From Entoloma clypeatum (Eukaryota; Basidiomycota; Agaricomycetes; Agaricales; Entolomataceae), in the NCBI GenBank assembly GCA_963565915.1, contig OY751493.1:620001-684000 (forward strand): 64,000 bases of DNA, written 5' to 3'. The notes under the pieces were generated by a model. The model was given only the letters and a program-made list of their open reading frames with translations. It searched no databases and was not told the DNA's origin. Both the position numbers and the translations under genes were made by a program. The stretch's first letter is position 1; the number at the start of each line of letters is the position of its first letter. This document shows positions 1 to 10,019 of this stretch, piece after piece.

Positions 1-2
1 CC

Positions 3-1014
3 CCCGGCCAAAGTCGGCGCCACCGTCACCGGGACCTTGACAGGGACAGAGACGCTTACCCCGAGTACGAAGGACACCGACACGTGTCCCGCTCAGAATT
101 CGCCGAAGACCCAGAGCCGCAGCCCCGCCGTCCAGATGCCCTGTGGGGGTTCAGAGAAGAAGTAGAACGTAGCCAGGATAGTGGGAGGGACGCACGCCCT
201 AGGAGACCCCCCGCAGCTGAGGACCGTTACCGATACAAAGTAGGCTTTGAACCCTTCTGCCAGGTAACCTTGTCTGACTGACGTTCACAAACCAAAGGAG
301 GAACACGACCATCGCGCTCCGGCCACAAACCGAGAGAAGCGCAAGCGCAGCCGCAGCCGCAGCACTAGCCTGACCGAGATTGTACGTCCCTCTCCCTCGG
401 ACACCGGGAGCACGATTCTGACCTCCGAAGATGTGATTTACTGGCGCCGTCATCCACTGTTGTTCAACGTTTTGCAGGACCGCACGCGTGTCTATGAGTA
501 CGAGTATGAGTATGCCTGTGACTATGCCTATCCGGAGAACGGCTCCTCGTCCCGGAGGAGGGGAAGATCGAGGTCCCGCTCACGGGGTTCGTTGTCGTCT
601 CGCTCGTTGTCGTCGTCCTCGGACGACTCGCGCCGCCCTACCAAGCGCGGCCGACGGCGCTCCCGTTCCCCCTCAAGAAGCCGAAGCAGAGAGCGTGGTG
701 GGAGCAAGCCGGTAAAGAAGAAGGAAGGAAGAGACCGGTCGACGTCCAGGGAGAGATCTGACAAGAAACGAAAGCACAAGGAGAAGGGGAGGCGCAGGCG
801 CGGGGATAAGGACAAGGACAAGGAAGAGCGGAGGAGTGTTTTGACGGGGAAGAAGGTAAAGCCGAGTTTTCTTTTCAGTTTGTTTTGAGGGTGTGTGACG
901 GCTAACGCCCCCGCTTTGCAGATCAAGCTGAAGGTGAAGAAGGAGAAGGGCGATCATGAGAGGGATGCGAATAGGCGTGACTTGTTGCAGTTTTTGAATT
1001 CGACGTTTGAGTGA
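3..1014 (+). CDS. Arg/Ser-rich low-complexity protein, 5' end outside window
   Basis: Only the 3' part of this gene is in the window. Reading is open from position 3 to a CAG at 261-263, followed by a GT at 264. Coding resumes in another frame near 298-301 and runs to 855. A clear 66-nt intron (856-921, GTAAAG...TTTGCAG) leads to a last exon 922-1014 ending in TGA. The first splice would remove only 34-37 nt, so that junction is uncertain. The protein has a Tyr/Glu stretch (about 490-530), a long RS/RD/KK-rich segment (540-850), and a short ordered C-terminus reading LLQFLNSTFE. RS-rich tails are usual in nuclear and splicing-related proteins, so a nuclear location is inferred. No domain was recognised. 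The low-complexity tract could mislead any frame choice, but the matching splice phases and stop support this model. Confidence 0.6.
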
Positions 1015-1566
1015 GGGAGGGGGGATGTTGTCTTCGTTCGAGTTTTTTTGTTCATAGGTTGTCTTTTTCTTATTATGCATGTGCGTTTACATGTCAACTC
1101 CCCCCAGCGGAATTATCAATCTCCCAACTCCTTTATTCCTTCAAGTTCGCTGGAAATACTTGGATGAATTCTTGGGACACTGCCACAAAATCCTAAATTT
1201 AGCAGACAAGATCGCCTGGGTGCCACTGAAACGCAAAATGCGGATACTTCTAAGGGTAATTCCACGTCTATCAAGATCTCTTCGCGACCCTCACGAACGC
1301 GAAAAGAGCAACCGTTTATTGTTCCTCTTTGCACCTCCTCCACAATCGCTTGCTCCATTTGTGTCACTCGACAAAGAGTTCCGTGTTTATGTTCTTCGAT
1401 GACCAGTGCAGGATAGTCGCTCTGGCCATCAGACGACGGATACGGCGCAATTGTCTTTTGAATCGCATGACGCTTGGCAGTTAGTTCCCCGCTTTCCCGG
1501 CGTGTTAACTACCGGTGTGGCGTACGGATAGGGCCCTTTTGGACGGGGCAAAGCTGCCTGCTGTGG
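1015..1566. other. Intergenic region between two + strand genes
   Basis: About 550 bases separate the RS-rich gene from the next gene. Open frames of about 100 codons exist on both strands (for example + 1091-1402 and - 1116-1367), but neither shows a recognisable domain, splice pattern or family resemblance. I see no RNA gene here. The downstream end holds the likely promoter of the gene starting at 1690. Confidence 0.4.
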
Positions 1567-1572
1567 TATAAA
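1567..1572 (+). promoter_or_regulatory. TATA box candidate
   Basis: TATAAA lies 118 bases upstream of the ATG at 1690 and is followed by pyrimidine-rich sequence at about 1595-1660, a common layout of fungal core promoters. Assignment is by sequence only. Confidence 0.4.
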
Positions 1573-1689
1573 TTCTTTCAGAGGGTGGTTTCTGTTTTTC
1601 TTTGTCTCCCCATAGTCTCGCTCCCCCGCTACCTTGTTGCGTCACTGGGTTCGAGTCCTGCTAAATTTGTTTCTTCTTTTTTGGACGCG

Positions 1690-2726
1690 ATGCCCAAGGC
1701 TGAGAAGGCGCGCTGTTCGACTTGGCAAGACGCGGAGCAGCCTGAGGTAAATGTGCTATGTCTTTTCACGACCGTTTCTTCCAGAGCCTTCTGACGACGT
1801 CCCCTGTTCCGCTTCCTTTTTTTTTTCGCAGACCCAATTCGCCTTCGCCTTCCCCGCACAAACAGAACACCCCCTCGTCTTCCCTGCCCCCCTTGTCTTC
1901 CCTGCCCCCCTCGTCTTCCCTGCCCCTGCCCCCCTCTTCAACCAAGAAACTAGGGTGCTCGCCCCCGGCTACCTCGTTGAAACTGTCCCCCGCCCCACCG
2001 ACGAGCAGCCGTACGACAAGATCCGGCTGCCGGCGGTCAGAGGGTATACCTTCGACTCGCTCGTGAAGGGCATGGGCGGGACGCCCCTCGAGCTTTGCTG
2101 CCAGGGGCAGGGGATGAAGTGCCCCGATATGCCCATGTTTGTGGGTGAGCCGCGCCACTGGTGGTGGGGCGGCGAGCGACCGGAGAAGATCAGTGTTTAT
2201 CTTAAGGTAGAGACTTACTTTATTTTATTTCATTTACAAGAGGACTGACTTTGTGGTTTTGTTTCCCTACTTTTTGAACGAAGTGGAGAAGTTACCCAGG
2301 CTCGACCCGGGTCGTGGAGGTCCCCACCTGGAATATTTACTCAGGAGGACCGATTATCCGGTCGGAGCTGGCGTCCATGCTCGGGCGCTGCATCGATCTC
2401 TTCATCAAGGTTTGTCATCGGTCCTCTGATACTATCTTGTCTGAACTCGCAGGGCTGCGGCACTTCAGGAATGCTCTTTGGGTATGCACACCGCCGTCGA
2501 CGATGAATGGACGTTTGGCGTCTTTGGGAGATATTCGGCGGACAACGTCCTCCTTGAAGATGTCTACACGCTGGATAACGGCCGGACGTGGCTGGTGGGT
2601 ATTCGCGTGGTGACGTCGCTGCAGGACTATTGGAGGAGGCCGTCGACGGTGGCAATGTTGGCGCGGTGTGGATGTGAGGTTGACCGAGGAGGGGTGCCGG
2701 TAGTGATTCGCAAATCGCAAATGTGA
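1690..2726 (+). CDS. Protein of unknown function, four exons, 271 residues
   Basis: Exons 1690-1746, 1832-2206, 2284-2409 and 2469-2726 join in phase 0 throughout and give 271 residues. All introns are GT-AG and 59-85 nt long. For the last intron an acceptor at 2467-2468 was chosen; the AG at 2451-2452 would run into a stop after 17 codons. The start was chosen because the ATG opens the frame that splices into exon 2 and lies below a TATA box. Visible features: a hexapeptide repeat (PLVFPA, about residues 31-48), a Cys-Cys and Trp-Trp-Trp containing middle, and a last exon with the Trp/Phe/Gly-rich stretch DEWTFGVFGRYS. No signal peptide or membrane segment is evident. I do not recognise the family and propose no function. 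Confidence 0.6.
1872..1927 (+). repeat. 18-bp coding minisatellite, three units
   Basis: Three near-identical 18-base units (core TCGTCTTCCCTGCCC) lie head to tail in exon 2 of the gene at 1690-2726. The unit length is a multiple of three, so each adds six residues (PLVFPA) without breaking the frame. Copy number may vary between strains. Confidence 0.7.
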
Positions 2727-3033
2727 TTCAATGGATGTATGTAATTTGTCGAGGGTTCGTATAGGCGCGGACAGTGTAGTGTACATTATTTGTATCATCT
2801 GTTCTGCTTACGGTGACTTGCCATCTTTCAGTCTACTCAGGTTGGTTGTTGAAACCTTGATGAGTCGAGTAGCGGGCTGCAATAAGACGCGGCGACGTTA
2901 GTTATATTATCTAGGTAGCTGACACATGTTGACGTGGAGCTTTTTTTGATCCAAATACAATCCGAAACTCACTCGGAGGACGACGTGCGCCGTCTAGACT
3001 CGTAATCTCCTTCTGGGCTCTTTTATACCCAAC

Positions 3034-4338
3034 ATGACCCAGACTCCTTATATTGTTTTCGGATATGGATCTTTGATCTTCAAGGTAATCCGATAACCTC
3101 GTCACCGTCAGATCTCCCCTTTTTAGCATCGGAAATGTGTAGCCTCCTCCGCACACCATAGATCAAGGTCAACGCTTACTTTTTATTCGTGGAAAATCCT
3201 TTTCTCAACATCGATCACAGCCCCTGGATTTCTGAAAGGCTATGTTCGGCGGTTTGCACAAAAATCCCATGATCATAGAGGGACACCGGAGGTCTGTTGC
3301 AATCTCTCTTGGAGGGTTCAAACCGCGCGCTCACATAAGTACAAAATTCAAGAACCCTGGTCGTGTCGTTACACTGATACATAAAGAAGACTGGGACCAG
3401 TTCTCGGGCTCAGTGAGAACAAACATTTCTTAGAAGTCGAGCGTCTCAAGTGTTTTAGGACGCATTTCCCGACGAGGATATTGTTTGGGGTGCGCAACAG
3501 GTAATTCGTGATGAATTTGATTGTTTGACATCTCGGACAGGAATCGCATATACGATCGATCCTGCATACGAGGCAGAGGTTCGGGACTATCTAGGTAAAA
3601 ATCATGAATCTCAAGTCAAGTTCGTCACCCATGTTGTGATGGTCGTGGCCTCTTAGATTATAGAGAAAAGGTGATTCTGTACCGTCTGGGATTAAAGCAA
3701 CTATGGATGATTTTGGCAGGACGGATATACCTTGGAAACCCTCGATATATACGGGAAAGATGAGGGCGGAGAAAAAATCATCATCCACAATGTGAGTAAT
3801 CCAGGGTCTGTGGGCACCTAGAGTGTCTTAACTGATGATAGCGCCAAACCATCATTCAGGCTGTCGTGAGCATGACTTTCAGTTTTATCTGGATGTCTGA
3901 TCTGGACTCCTACGAAGTGCTACGTTGGACGACCTGACAATCAATCCTTCTGTAAGTGAAGTGGCCGTGAAACGCTGGGCATATTTTTAAGCTCGCTCAA
4001 AGTGGGTTCCGAGCCGCTGGACGAGCTCGCCGAACGGATATGGGTTTCTGTCGGCCCATCTGGGTACAACAAGGTACCCACCTCTTTTTTTTTACGATTA
4101 GCTGAGGTGTAGAAGTTGACACATTGCAGGATTACTTGTATGGTCTCTCCGCTGCAGTAAGAGATCTCTCACCAAACTCCTTTGACTCCCATCTCTACGC
4201 CCTAGAGGTGAATGTTGCATGCATATTCATTTGAGTTAGTTGCTCAATAATTATTGATAGACAAGGGTTCGTGCCCTCGATGCCAAGAATGGTGCGAAAA
4301 ATGAGGCCAAGTTAAAGGGCTACCTACAATGTGCTTAG
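3034..4338 (+). CDS. ChaC-type glutathione-specific gamma-glutamylcyclotransferase, 12 exons
   Basis: ChaC enzymes split cytosolic glutathione into 5-oxoproline and Cys-Gly. Twelve exons (3034-3084, 3143-3167, 3221-3291, 3353-3412, 3459-3489, 3541-3594, 3657-3670, 3720-3791, 3918-3951, 4003-4073, 4130-4207, 4261-4338) join with consistent phases into 212 residues, the usual length of the family. Diagnostic motifs appear in order: VFGYGSLI (residues 8-15), RRFAQKSHDHRGTPE (35-49), PGRVVTL (51-57), DIVWGIAYTIDP (76-87), DYREKDGYTLET (98-109), YVGRPDN, GSEPLDELAE, VGPSG and the C-terminal DSHLYALE. The glutamate of the YREK motif (residue 101) matches the catalytic Glu of the family and is encoded by a 14-nt microexon. 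The residue after YGSLI is Phe where Trp is usual. The intron 3792-3917 (126 nt) is the least certain junction. The stop codon coincides with the edge of a foldback element. Confidence 0.85.
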
Positions 4339-5169
4339 CTGTAACATTTTTTTTTCTTACACAAGACAAAATGCAAACTTTGGCCTCTGCAAATGATAAT
4401 GAGAAAGGGTTTGTAAAGTAAAATTTTGTGAACAAGACTTTGGCTGCACAGAAAGAAAATCTTTCTTTGCACCGAAAAATAATGCAATACTTTGAATTTG
4501 GCTATAATATTCTGAAAGAATTTGGCATCTAAGTAATAAGATATTTTGCTGAGGGGAAAAAACATATTTCTCTGGACAAAAGTTGAAAGAGAAAGTAATG
4601 GGAAATTTGTATCCCTCACATTTCATTTAGGCATTAAGAATGTTTTGGTTTTGCATTTGCCATGTGTTTTGCCAAATGATTATTTTGGCAATTGTTTTCA
4701 AAACATATTTTGCATGTGCCAAATCAAATGTTTTCAAATTTCACATGTGCCAAAGTTTTTTTTTTTTTTTCGTTTTTCGCACATGTGAAATTTGAATTGG
4801 CACATGCAAAATATGTTTTGAAAACAATTGACAAAATAATCATTTGGCAGAACACATGGCAAATGCAAAACCAAAACATTCTTAATGCCTAAATGAAATG
4901 TGAGGGATACAAATTTCCCATTACTTTCTCTTTCAACTTTTGTCCAGAGAAATATGTTTTTTTTCCCCTCAGCAAAATATCTTATTACTTAGATGCCAAA
5001 TTCTTTCAGAATATTATAGCCAAATTCAAAGTATTGCATTATTTTTCGGTGCAAAGAAAGGTTTTCTTTCTGTGCAGCCAAAGTCTTGTTCACAAAATTT
5101 TACTTTACAAACCCTTTCTCATTATCATTTGCAGAGGCCAAAGTTTGCATTTTGTCTTGTGTTAGAGCT
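4337..5169. mobile_element. Foldback (long palindrome) element in the 3' flank of the ChaC gene
   Basis: Two arms of about 400 bases (4359-4755 and 4778-5162) are near-perfect inverted copies around a T-rich centre (about 4756-4777). Terminal similarity extends outward to AGCTGTAAC at 4337 and GTTAGAGCT ending at 5169, with a T-run inserted in the left arm. There is no transposase ORF; peptides read from the two arms are the same sequence in opposite orientation, a symmetry artefact. The structure fits a MITE or foldback element. Its outer end overlaps the ChaC stop codon, so a transcript of that gene could carry an ~800-nt hairpin. No convincing target duplication was found. Confidence 0.7.
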
Positions 5170-5480
5170 GGATTATTTTATGAGTGCATGTTCAAGGGAA
5201 TCTCACAAAAAAAAATCATTGAAGGTGGGTCGAATTTTCTTTTTAACGATGTTGACCAACCAACTAACCATGGTGGGAATATATTACCAAATGAGGAAGG
5301 TGTGATCATGTGGGTGCCATCATGGACCTTGTGGGGGTGCACGTGCGACCCTCCTCACTCCTCATGCGCGCGTCGCGTCCCAGTGCTCTCATGTACTACA
5401 CCCACCCTGTCGTGGACCTCCCAGCCCACCTCCCCTTCTCTAGCCACTGCCTTTGCCTCCTGCGCCATTTGACGGATGGG
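5170..5480. other. Non-coding stretch between foldback and minisatellite
   Basis: No supported gene, RNA or repeat is seen here. The right half is C-rich with many CACC/CTCC words; the left half is AT-rich. Confidence 0.35.
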
Positions 5481-5882
5481 TAGGTGGTGGCAGTGGGTGA
5501 GTATGGGAGGGTGGGGAATGGTGAGTGCTGTTAGGCAAGAGGGTGTGAGTGGGGCCGTTGGGGGCATGAAGGGGGGCCGTTGGGCGTGAGTCAATGCGAG
5601 TGGGCCTGAGTCGATGTGAGTAGGGGCTGTTGGGCGCGAAGGGGGGTCGTTAGGCATGACAGGGGACCGTTGGGCACGAAGGGGGGGGGCCGTTGGACGC
5701 CGTTGGGTGTGAGTCGACACGAGTAGGGGCCGTTAGGCAGGACAGGGGACTGTTGGGCAAAAAGGGGGACCATTATGCACGAGGGGGGGCCATTGGACAT
5801 GAATCGACACAAGTGGGCGTGAGTCGACGCGTGTAGGGGCCATTGGGCATGAAGGGGGGCCGTTGGGTGTGAGTAGGGGGGA
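5480..5882 (+). repeat. Degenerate G-rich minisatellite
   Basis: Imperfect units built on GGGCCGTTGGGC(A/G)(C/T)GA and GTGAGTCGACGCGAGTGGG alternate for about 400 bases. Unit length varies from about 20 to 40 bases. No coding frame is conserved across units. A similar word (GGGCCGTTGGGC on the minus strand) recurs at the right edge of the window near 63,980. Confidence 0.6.
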
Positions 5883-5888
5883 TAAAAG

Positions 5889-6070
5889 TATCAACATCAA
5901 CATCAACTTGTTGATTGTTGATTGTTTGGCTCAACCAAACATCATGTGACCCCCCAAACCCGTCTGAAGGGTGCGGGTTTTTGGAGGGTCAGAATTCTGA
6001 CCCTCACCCTTACCCTCCCTTACTCTTCCCTAAAACCCTAAGGGTTTTGCGTACCCTTGTCCATCACTAC
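5889..6070 (+). repeat. Left arm of a ~183-bp inverted repeat with C-tracts
   Basis: This arm matches the reverse complement of 7235-7419 at roughly 85-90%. It starts with TCAACATCAACATCAACTTG and contains a short palindrome around TGTTTGGCTCAACCAAACA. CCC tracts at 6001-6019 and again near 6028 could form a G-quadruplex on the minus strand, followed by the telomere-like CCCTAAAACCCTAAGGG at about 6028-6044. It may be a terminal repeat of one transposon or one of two oppositely oriented MITE copies. Confidence 0.6.
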
Positions 6071-6093
6071 TAATACTTATTATGCATACTTAC

Positions 6094-6469
6094 TGTTATG
6101 AATCTTGTTACTACATACATTACTTACATCTGACCATTTTACTTATGTTAAGCATCTCCGACAGCCACTCGTTATCCGACTTCGACGAAGCCACACGTCC
6201 TCCGACATAGTATTTAAACTTATGTAGAATCATGTATCAGCTTCAGTTTGAATATCAACTTAGATTCACATCACACCTCCCATCCTCTTTCCGACTCTTA
6301 ACATGAGTCCGACCTCCAATCCTCCGAAATAAGGACACCGACGTATTAGCGAGGGCGCAACACACAAGTTGAAGCCAAGTCCTTGCCCCTACATTGCACG
6401 CGCTCCAACGCTCCAACCTTCCGACATGTCCGATGTAGCTCCGACGTTTTTGTCAATCAGTCCTTAACA
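6094..6469 (+). repeat. Solo LTR-like sequence of a TCCGA-rich gypsy family
   Basis: Begins TGTTATGAATC and ends CCTTAACA, the same terminal words as the gypsy A LTRs (TGTTATATCC...CTTAACA). Like them it is rich in CTCCGA, has a TATTTAAAC box near the middle followed by CAGTTTGAATATCAAC, and then GCGCAACACACAAGTTGAAGCC. It sits directly against a gypsy RT fragment whose frame starts within it. Boundaries are inferred from these words; no target duplication was confirmed. Confidence 0.55.
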
Positions 6470-7234
6470 GATGGAGCCTTTGAACCAACAGTTATGTTCT
6501 TTGGATTAAATAATTCTTCAAGCACGTTTCAAGCTATGATAAATGATGTATTTAGAGACTTGATTGATCAAGGAGACGTAGTTATCTATATCGATGATTT
6601 ATTGGTAGCAACCAAAGGAGAAAAAGGACACAGTGAAATTGTGGAGGAAATCCTAAAAAGATTATGGGAAAATGACTTATTCTTAAAACCAGGAAAATGT
6701 TTCTTTGACAGAGACAAAATAGAGTTCTTAGGGTTAATTATTGGAAAAGATGGAATTCGAATGGATCCTTCGAAAGTAGATGCTATCAAACAATGGCCGA
6801 GACCAATGAAGGTCAAGGAAGTCCAGTCGTTCCTAGGATTGGCCAATTTCTATTGGAGATTCATCAAAGACTTCTCTAAAGTGGCAGGGCCACTACATAA
6901 ATTAACAAGAAAGGAAACAATCTGGAATTGGAAAGAGGAACAGGAGGAAGTGTTTGATATGCTAAAGAAATTATTCACGGAAGCACCCATATTAGTATCC
7001 CCCAATCCGGATTGGAAGTTGAGAGTAGAATCAGACACATCGGACTTTGCCACTGGAGCGATTCTATCTATGGAATGCGAGAATGAGAAATGGAGGCCAT
7101 ATGCCTTTCTATCAAAAGGATTGAATGATGTTGAACAAAATTACAATGTACACAACAAGGAAATGATGGGCATAATTCGAGCGCTGGAAGCATGGAGACA
7201 CCACCTTGAAGGAGCCAAACATGAGGTTGAGATC
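6470..7234 (+). pseudogene. Ty3/gypsy reverse transcriptase-RNase H fragment (gypsy D)
   Basis: About 255 codons of gypsy pol are open. The frame covers RT from the FEPTVMFFGL motif through the catalytic YIDD box (about 6589-6600) and the thumb region QSFLGLANFYWRFI, then RNase H with DTSDFATGAILS and NYNVHNKEMM. The N-terminal RT part, integrase, protease and gag are missing. The frame ends where the right arm of the inverted repeat starts, inside the RNase H sequence. The fragment is AT-richer than gypsy A and keeps a normal catalytic box, yet it cannot be autonomous. Confidence 0.8.
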
Positions 7235-7419
7235 TAGTGATGGACAAGGGTACACAAAACCCTCAGGGTTTTGGTGAAGGGTAAGGGAGGGTAAGGGTGA
7301 GGGTCAGAATTTCTTACCCTCCGAAAACCCGCACCGTTCAGACAGGTTTGGAGGGTCACATGATGTTTGGTTGAGCCAAACAATCAATGATCAACAAGTT
7401 GAAGTTGACATTGACATTG
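7235..7419 (-). repeat. Right arm of the ~183-bp inverted repeat with G-tracts
   Basis: Reverse complement of 5889-6070 with about 85-90% identity. It holds five GGG tracts at 7279-7303 (GGGTAAGGGAGGGTAAGGG and GGG), a textbook G-quadruplex pattern on the + strand. The outer end GACATTGACATTG runs into the LTR that begins at 7418. Confidence 0.6.
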
Positions 7420-7818
7420 TTACGGACTCTACGGTATGAGGACCATGTCATATCTTTTACTTATCGGCCCGACTCGGCGCCCTCTTATGAGCTTACTATG
7501 TCTAATGTCTACTTTCGCAACCTTCAATTCCCAGTCTGACTCATTACATTACTTCATCATCCCCTTTAGTATACTTCGCTCCCGTGCTGACTCACTTTCC
7601 GCAGTCAGCTTACTCACTGTACATAGCCTTCCGCAGTTGCCTTACTCATGCGCACTGCCTTCTGCAGTACTGACTCATCCGCTACCGCCTATAGTCAGTA
7701 CCTATATAAACCTCTTGAACTATAGTAGATTTCTTAGATTTAGCAATCACTTTGCTCTTCGCCTTTCCACTTTCCTGCATACTCTGCCCGAACCTTGGAA
7801 CATTTGTTAAGCATAACA
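7418..7818 (+). repeat. LTR at the 5' side of mosaic gypsy E
   Basis: Starts TGTTACGGACT and ends AAGCATAACA, with TATATAAAC at about 7704 as a likely promoter. An internal part (about 7623-7787) is copied at 12437-12597 inside the pol region of the same element. The 3' LTR candidate at 12879 has a different sequence, so this element appears to be a mosaic. End points rest on the TG...CA rule and are approximate. Confidence 0.55.
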
Positions 7819-8273
7819 AGTTGCTAAATCTTGTTAGGTTTGCCCAGAGCAAAGAGAGCAACTACCAGACGAGTCAAGACGTTGCACTTCTTTGAAGACT
7901 TCACCAGTAACCCATTCAGCACGCCAGAAGCCTGACAGGAGGAGCTAAGTCCTCGAGACAGTATCAATTTTACACTCATCCAGCAGTACATCAAATTGGA
8001 GATCCGTTGCATCCTACAGCAGGTGCTTGACAAAGAACTAGACAACGACGAGCATCGCCCCCACGGCGAGATAGCAGAGAGCATCCATCTTGCTCGGCAA
8101 CACCAGATTGCGCGTTACAACGCCCGACAGAACAAACTCGAAAGCTTTCGCGTTCAAGGAGGACCTCAGACAGGTCGGATCACAGAGATCAGAGAGTTTA
8201 TCGGTGTCCAGACAACCATTATCAGAAGATTGATTCGGATGCTCACATCGATCCGTCCCAGAGCCACATCATC

Positions 8274-9476
8274 ATGTCTTACTCGAGGCAGCAGATCTAT
8301 GCCCACTTCACCACCGAAGAACAACAGACCGAGTACAACCGCTGGGCACGAAACGAGAGACTTGACCCCTTCTCGTGACCAACAGACGTGCAGGAACAGA
8401 GATTCCTTAGAGATTTACAGAGGAAATACTCTGAACGTTTTGCCACCGATTCCGCTGACGAGTCCCCTGATGAATTTACTTTTGACTCCGCGCAGTCAGA
8501 TATCGAACAGACACCTAGAACAGGGACTCATTTTCAATCCTTACCTGTATCCCGAACCCCATCTTCATCCCAACAACCCGACCCCTCTTCTCCTCCGCAG
8601 ACTCTAGACATGGCAGAAGCCCCAGCTGTACAAACAATGGATACATCCAAGATCATCAAGGATCCTGGGATGTTCAAGGACAGATACACCTTTGATGAGT
8701 GGTGGAAAGCCATCAAACTATACATCAGGTTCCAAAAGAGCCTCACAGATGATCAGAAGATTCTTGCGGTGCTATCCCGCATGATGGAAGGGTCCGGCAG
8801 ACACTGGGCCAGTAACAAGTTAGACGCTCTTGCCGTTGACAATGAGAACATCACCTGGCTAGGTTTTTCCGATGATATCGCCACACGATTCTCCATTGCC
8901 AACAAGTCAGTCACTGCCAAAGCAAGACTCGAAGTCCTGAAACAAGAGAAACATACCATTGATGAATTCTTGGATGAATTCGAAGAACTCTTGAAACTGT
9001 CAAACCTTGGCGAAGAAACTAGGAAATACATCCTAGAGAAAAATGTCAACCGCAGAATCTCTGAACAAGTGGCTAGCAATGGCAAGACGTACACCGATTA
9101 TGCAAAGGAGATCCAAAACAAGGGACGACAGATGGAAGGACACGCACTGGTTATCTGAGGTGGCGGCGACATGCGCACTGGATCGGGTACCACTTATGGT
9201 GGTCAGGGCAAGGCCATGGAGATCGACAAAGCAGGAGTAGCCTGTTGCTACAACTGTCAATGCTTTGGTCATCTGGCTAAAGACTGTAGCACTCCAAAGA
9301 AGAAAGATGGTCGCAAGTGTTTCAACTGTGACCAAGAAGGCCATATCGCGCGCAACTGCTGCAAGCCGAAGAAGAACTCCGGAAGGGTTAGGAAGGTGTC
9401 CGAGGAAGATGCCGAGAATGATGAAACCACAATCTTAGAAGCCGATGAGAAGGATTTTCCCGAAGGGTCCGATTAA
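8274..9476 (+). pseudogene. Gypsy E gag with two in-frame TGA stops
   Basis: One frame runs from ATG 8274 to TAA at 9474-9476, interrupted by TGA at about 8376 and 9156. The N-terminus is charged (RQQIYAHFTTEEQQTEYNRW). The middle is a retroviral-type capsid-like region (DRYTFDEWWKAIKLYIRFQK... IDEFLDEFEELLKLSNL). The C-terminus holds two zinc knuckles, CYNCQCFGHLAKDC and CFNCDQEGHIARNC, expected to bind the element RNA. Both internal stops are explained by CGA to TGA changes. Gag packages the retroelement RNA in cytoplasmic particles; this copy could not do so as written. Confidence 0.8.
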
Positions 9477-9526
9477 ACAACGCTAAGTCGCGACCCTTAT
9501 CTATTAAACGGACTTGCCTCCCTTGT

Positions 9527-10019
9527 ATGACTGCAGACAATAGAACCTATGTCATCCCTGCCAAGCAAGCCGCTGCGTCGACTAAGATTGTGAAGGGAGA
9601 TAAACCTCCGAAAAGACGAGAAATAAGGCTGTTAGCTCAGCTCAGGACACGACGAGGACCAAAGGTTATCCGACCTGAGGTTGACAGCGGATGTGAGCAC
9701 ACATGCATCCATCCCAGAATAGTATGCGAACAGAACCTCCCCATGTGAGGAATACCGCCCATAGCAATTCTAAATGCGGATGGATCACCAAATCGACAAC
9801 AGAAAGCCAGCCAACTTGCCGAAGTCAAACTGGATTTGGGAGCACATCAGGAAACCATGGAAGCAATGGTACTGGACATTGGGAGAACGGACATGCTCTT
9901 GGGACATGACTGGTTGGTGCACCACAACCCCACAATCAATTGGACAACCAGTGCGGTAACATTTAACCGGTGCCCAACAACATGTCGAACCAAACACTTG
10001 GATTTCAGGATTAACCTTA
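9527..10019 (+). pseudogene. Gypsy E protease region, broken
   Basis: The aspartic protease motif appears as VDSGCEHTCI at about 9682-9711, followed by TGA at 9746-9748. In the same frame downstream comes the second conserved block, DMLLGHDWLVHHNPTINW (about 9890-9945). The order and spacing are those of gypsy proteases between gag and RT. A frame change is needed to reach RT at 10020. Confidence 0.7.

Noticed and set aside
528..1080. Minus-strand frames of 132 and 135 codons opposite the RS-rich gene
   Set aside because: Arg/Ser/Leu-rich shadows of the RS repeat; the + strand has matching introns and a defined C-terminus.
1116..1367. Minus-strand 83-codon frame (EEVQRGTINGCSFRVREG)
   Set aside because: Looks slightly coding-like, but no start context, splice sites or family was found, so it is not listed as a gene.
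4335..5165. Similar ~90-codon frames on opposite strands in the foldback
   Set aside because: They encode the same peptide because the two arms are inverted copies; no domain or splice extension supports a gene.
1872..5882. CRISPR array
   Set aside because: The repeats here have no regular spacer structure and the genome is fungal; they are minisatellites.
6001..6044. Telomere (CCCTAA) array
   Set aside because: Only two CCCTAA words occur and they lie in an inverted repeat inside the chromosome sequence; not a telomere.
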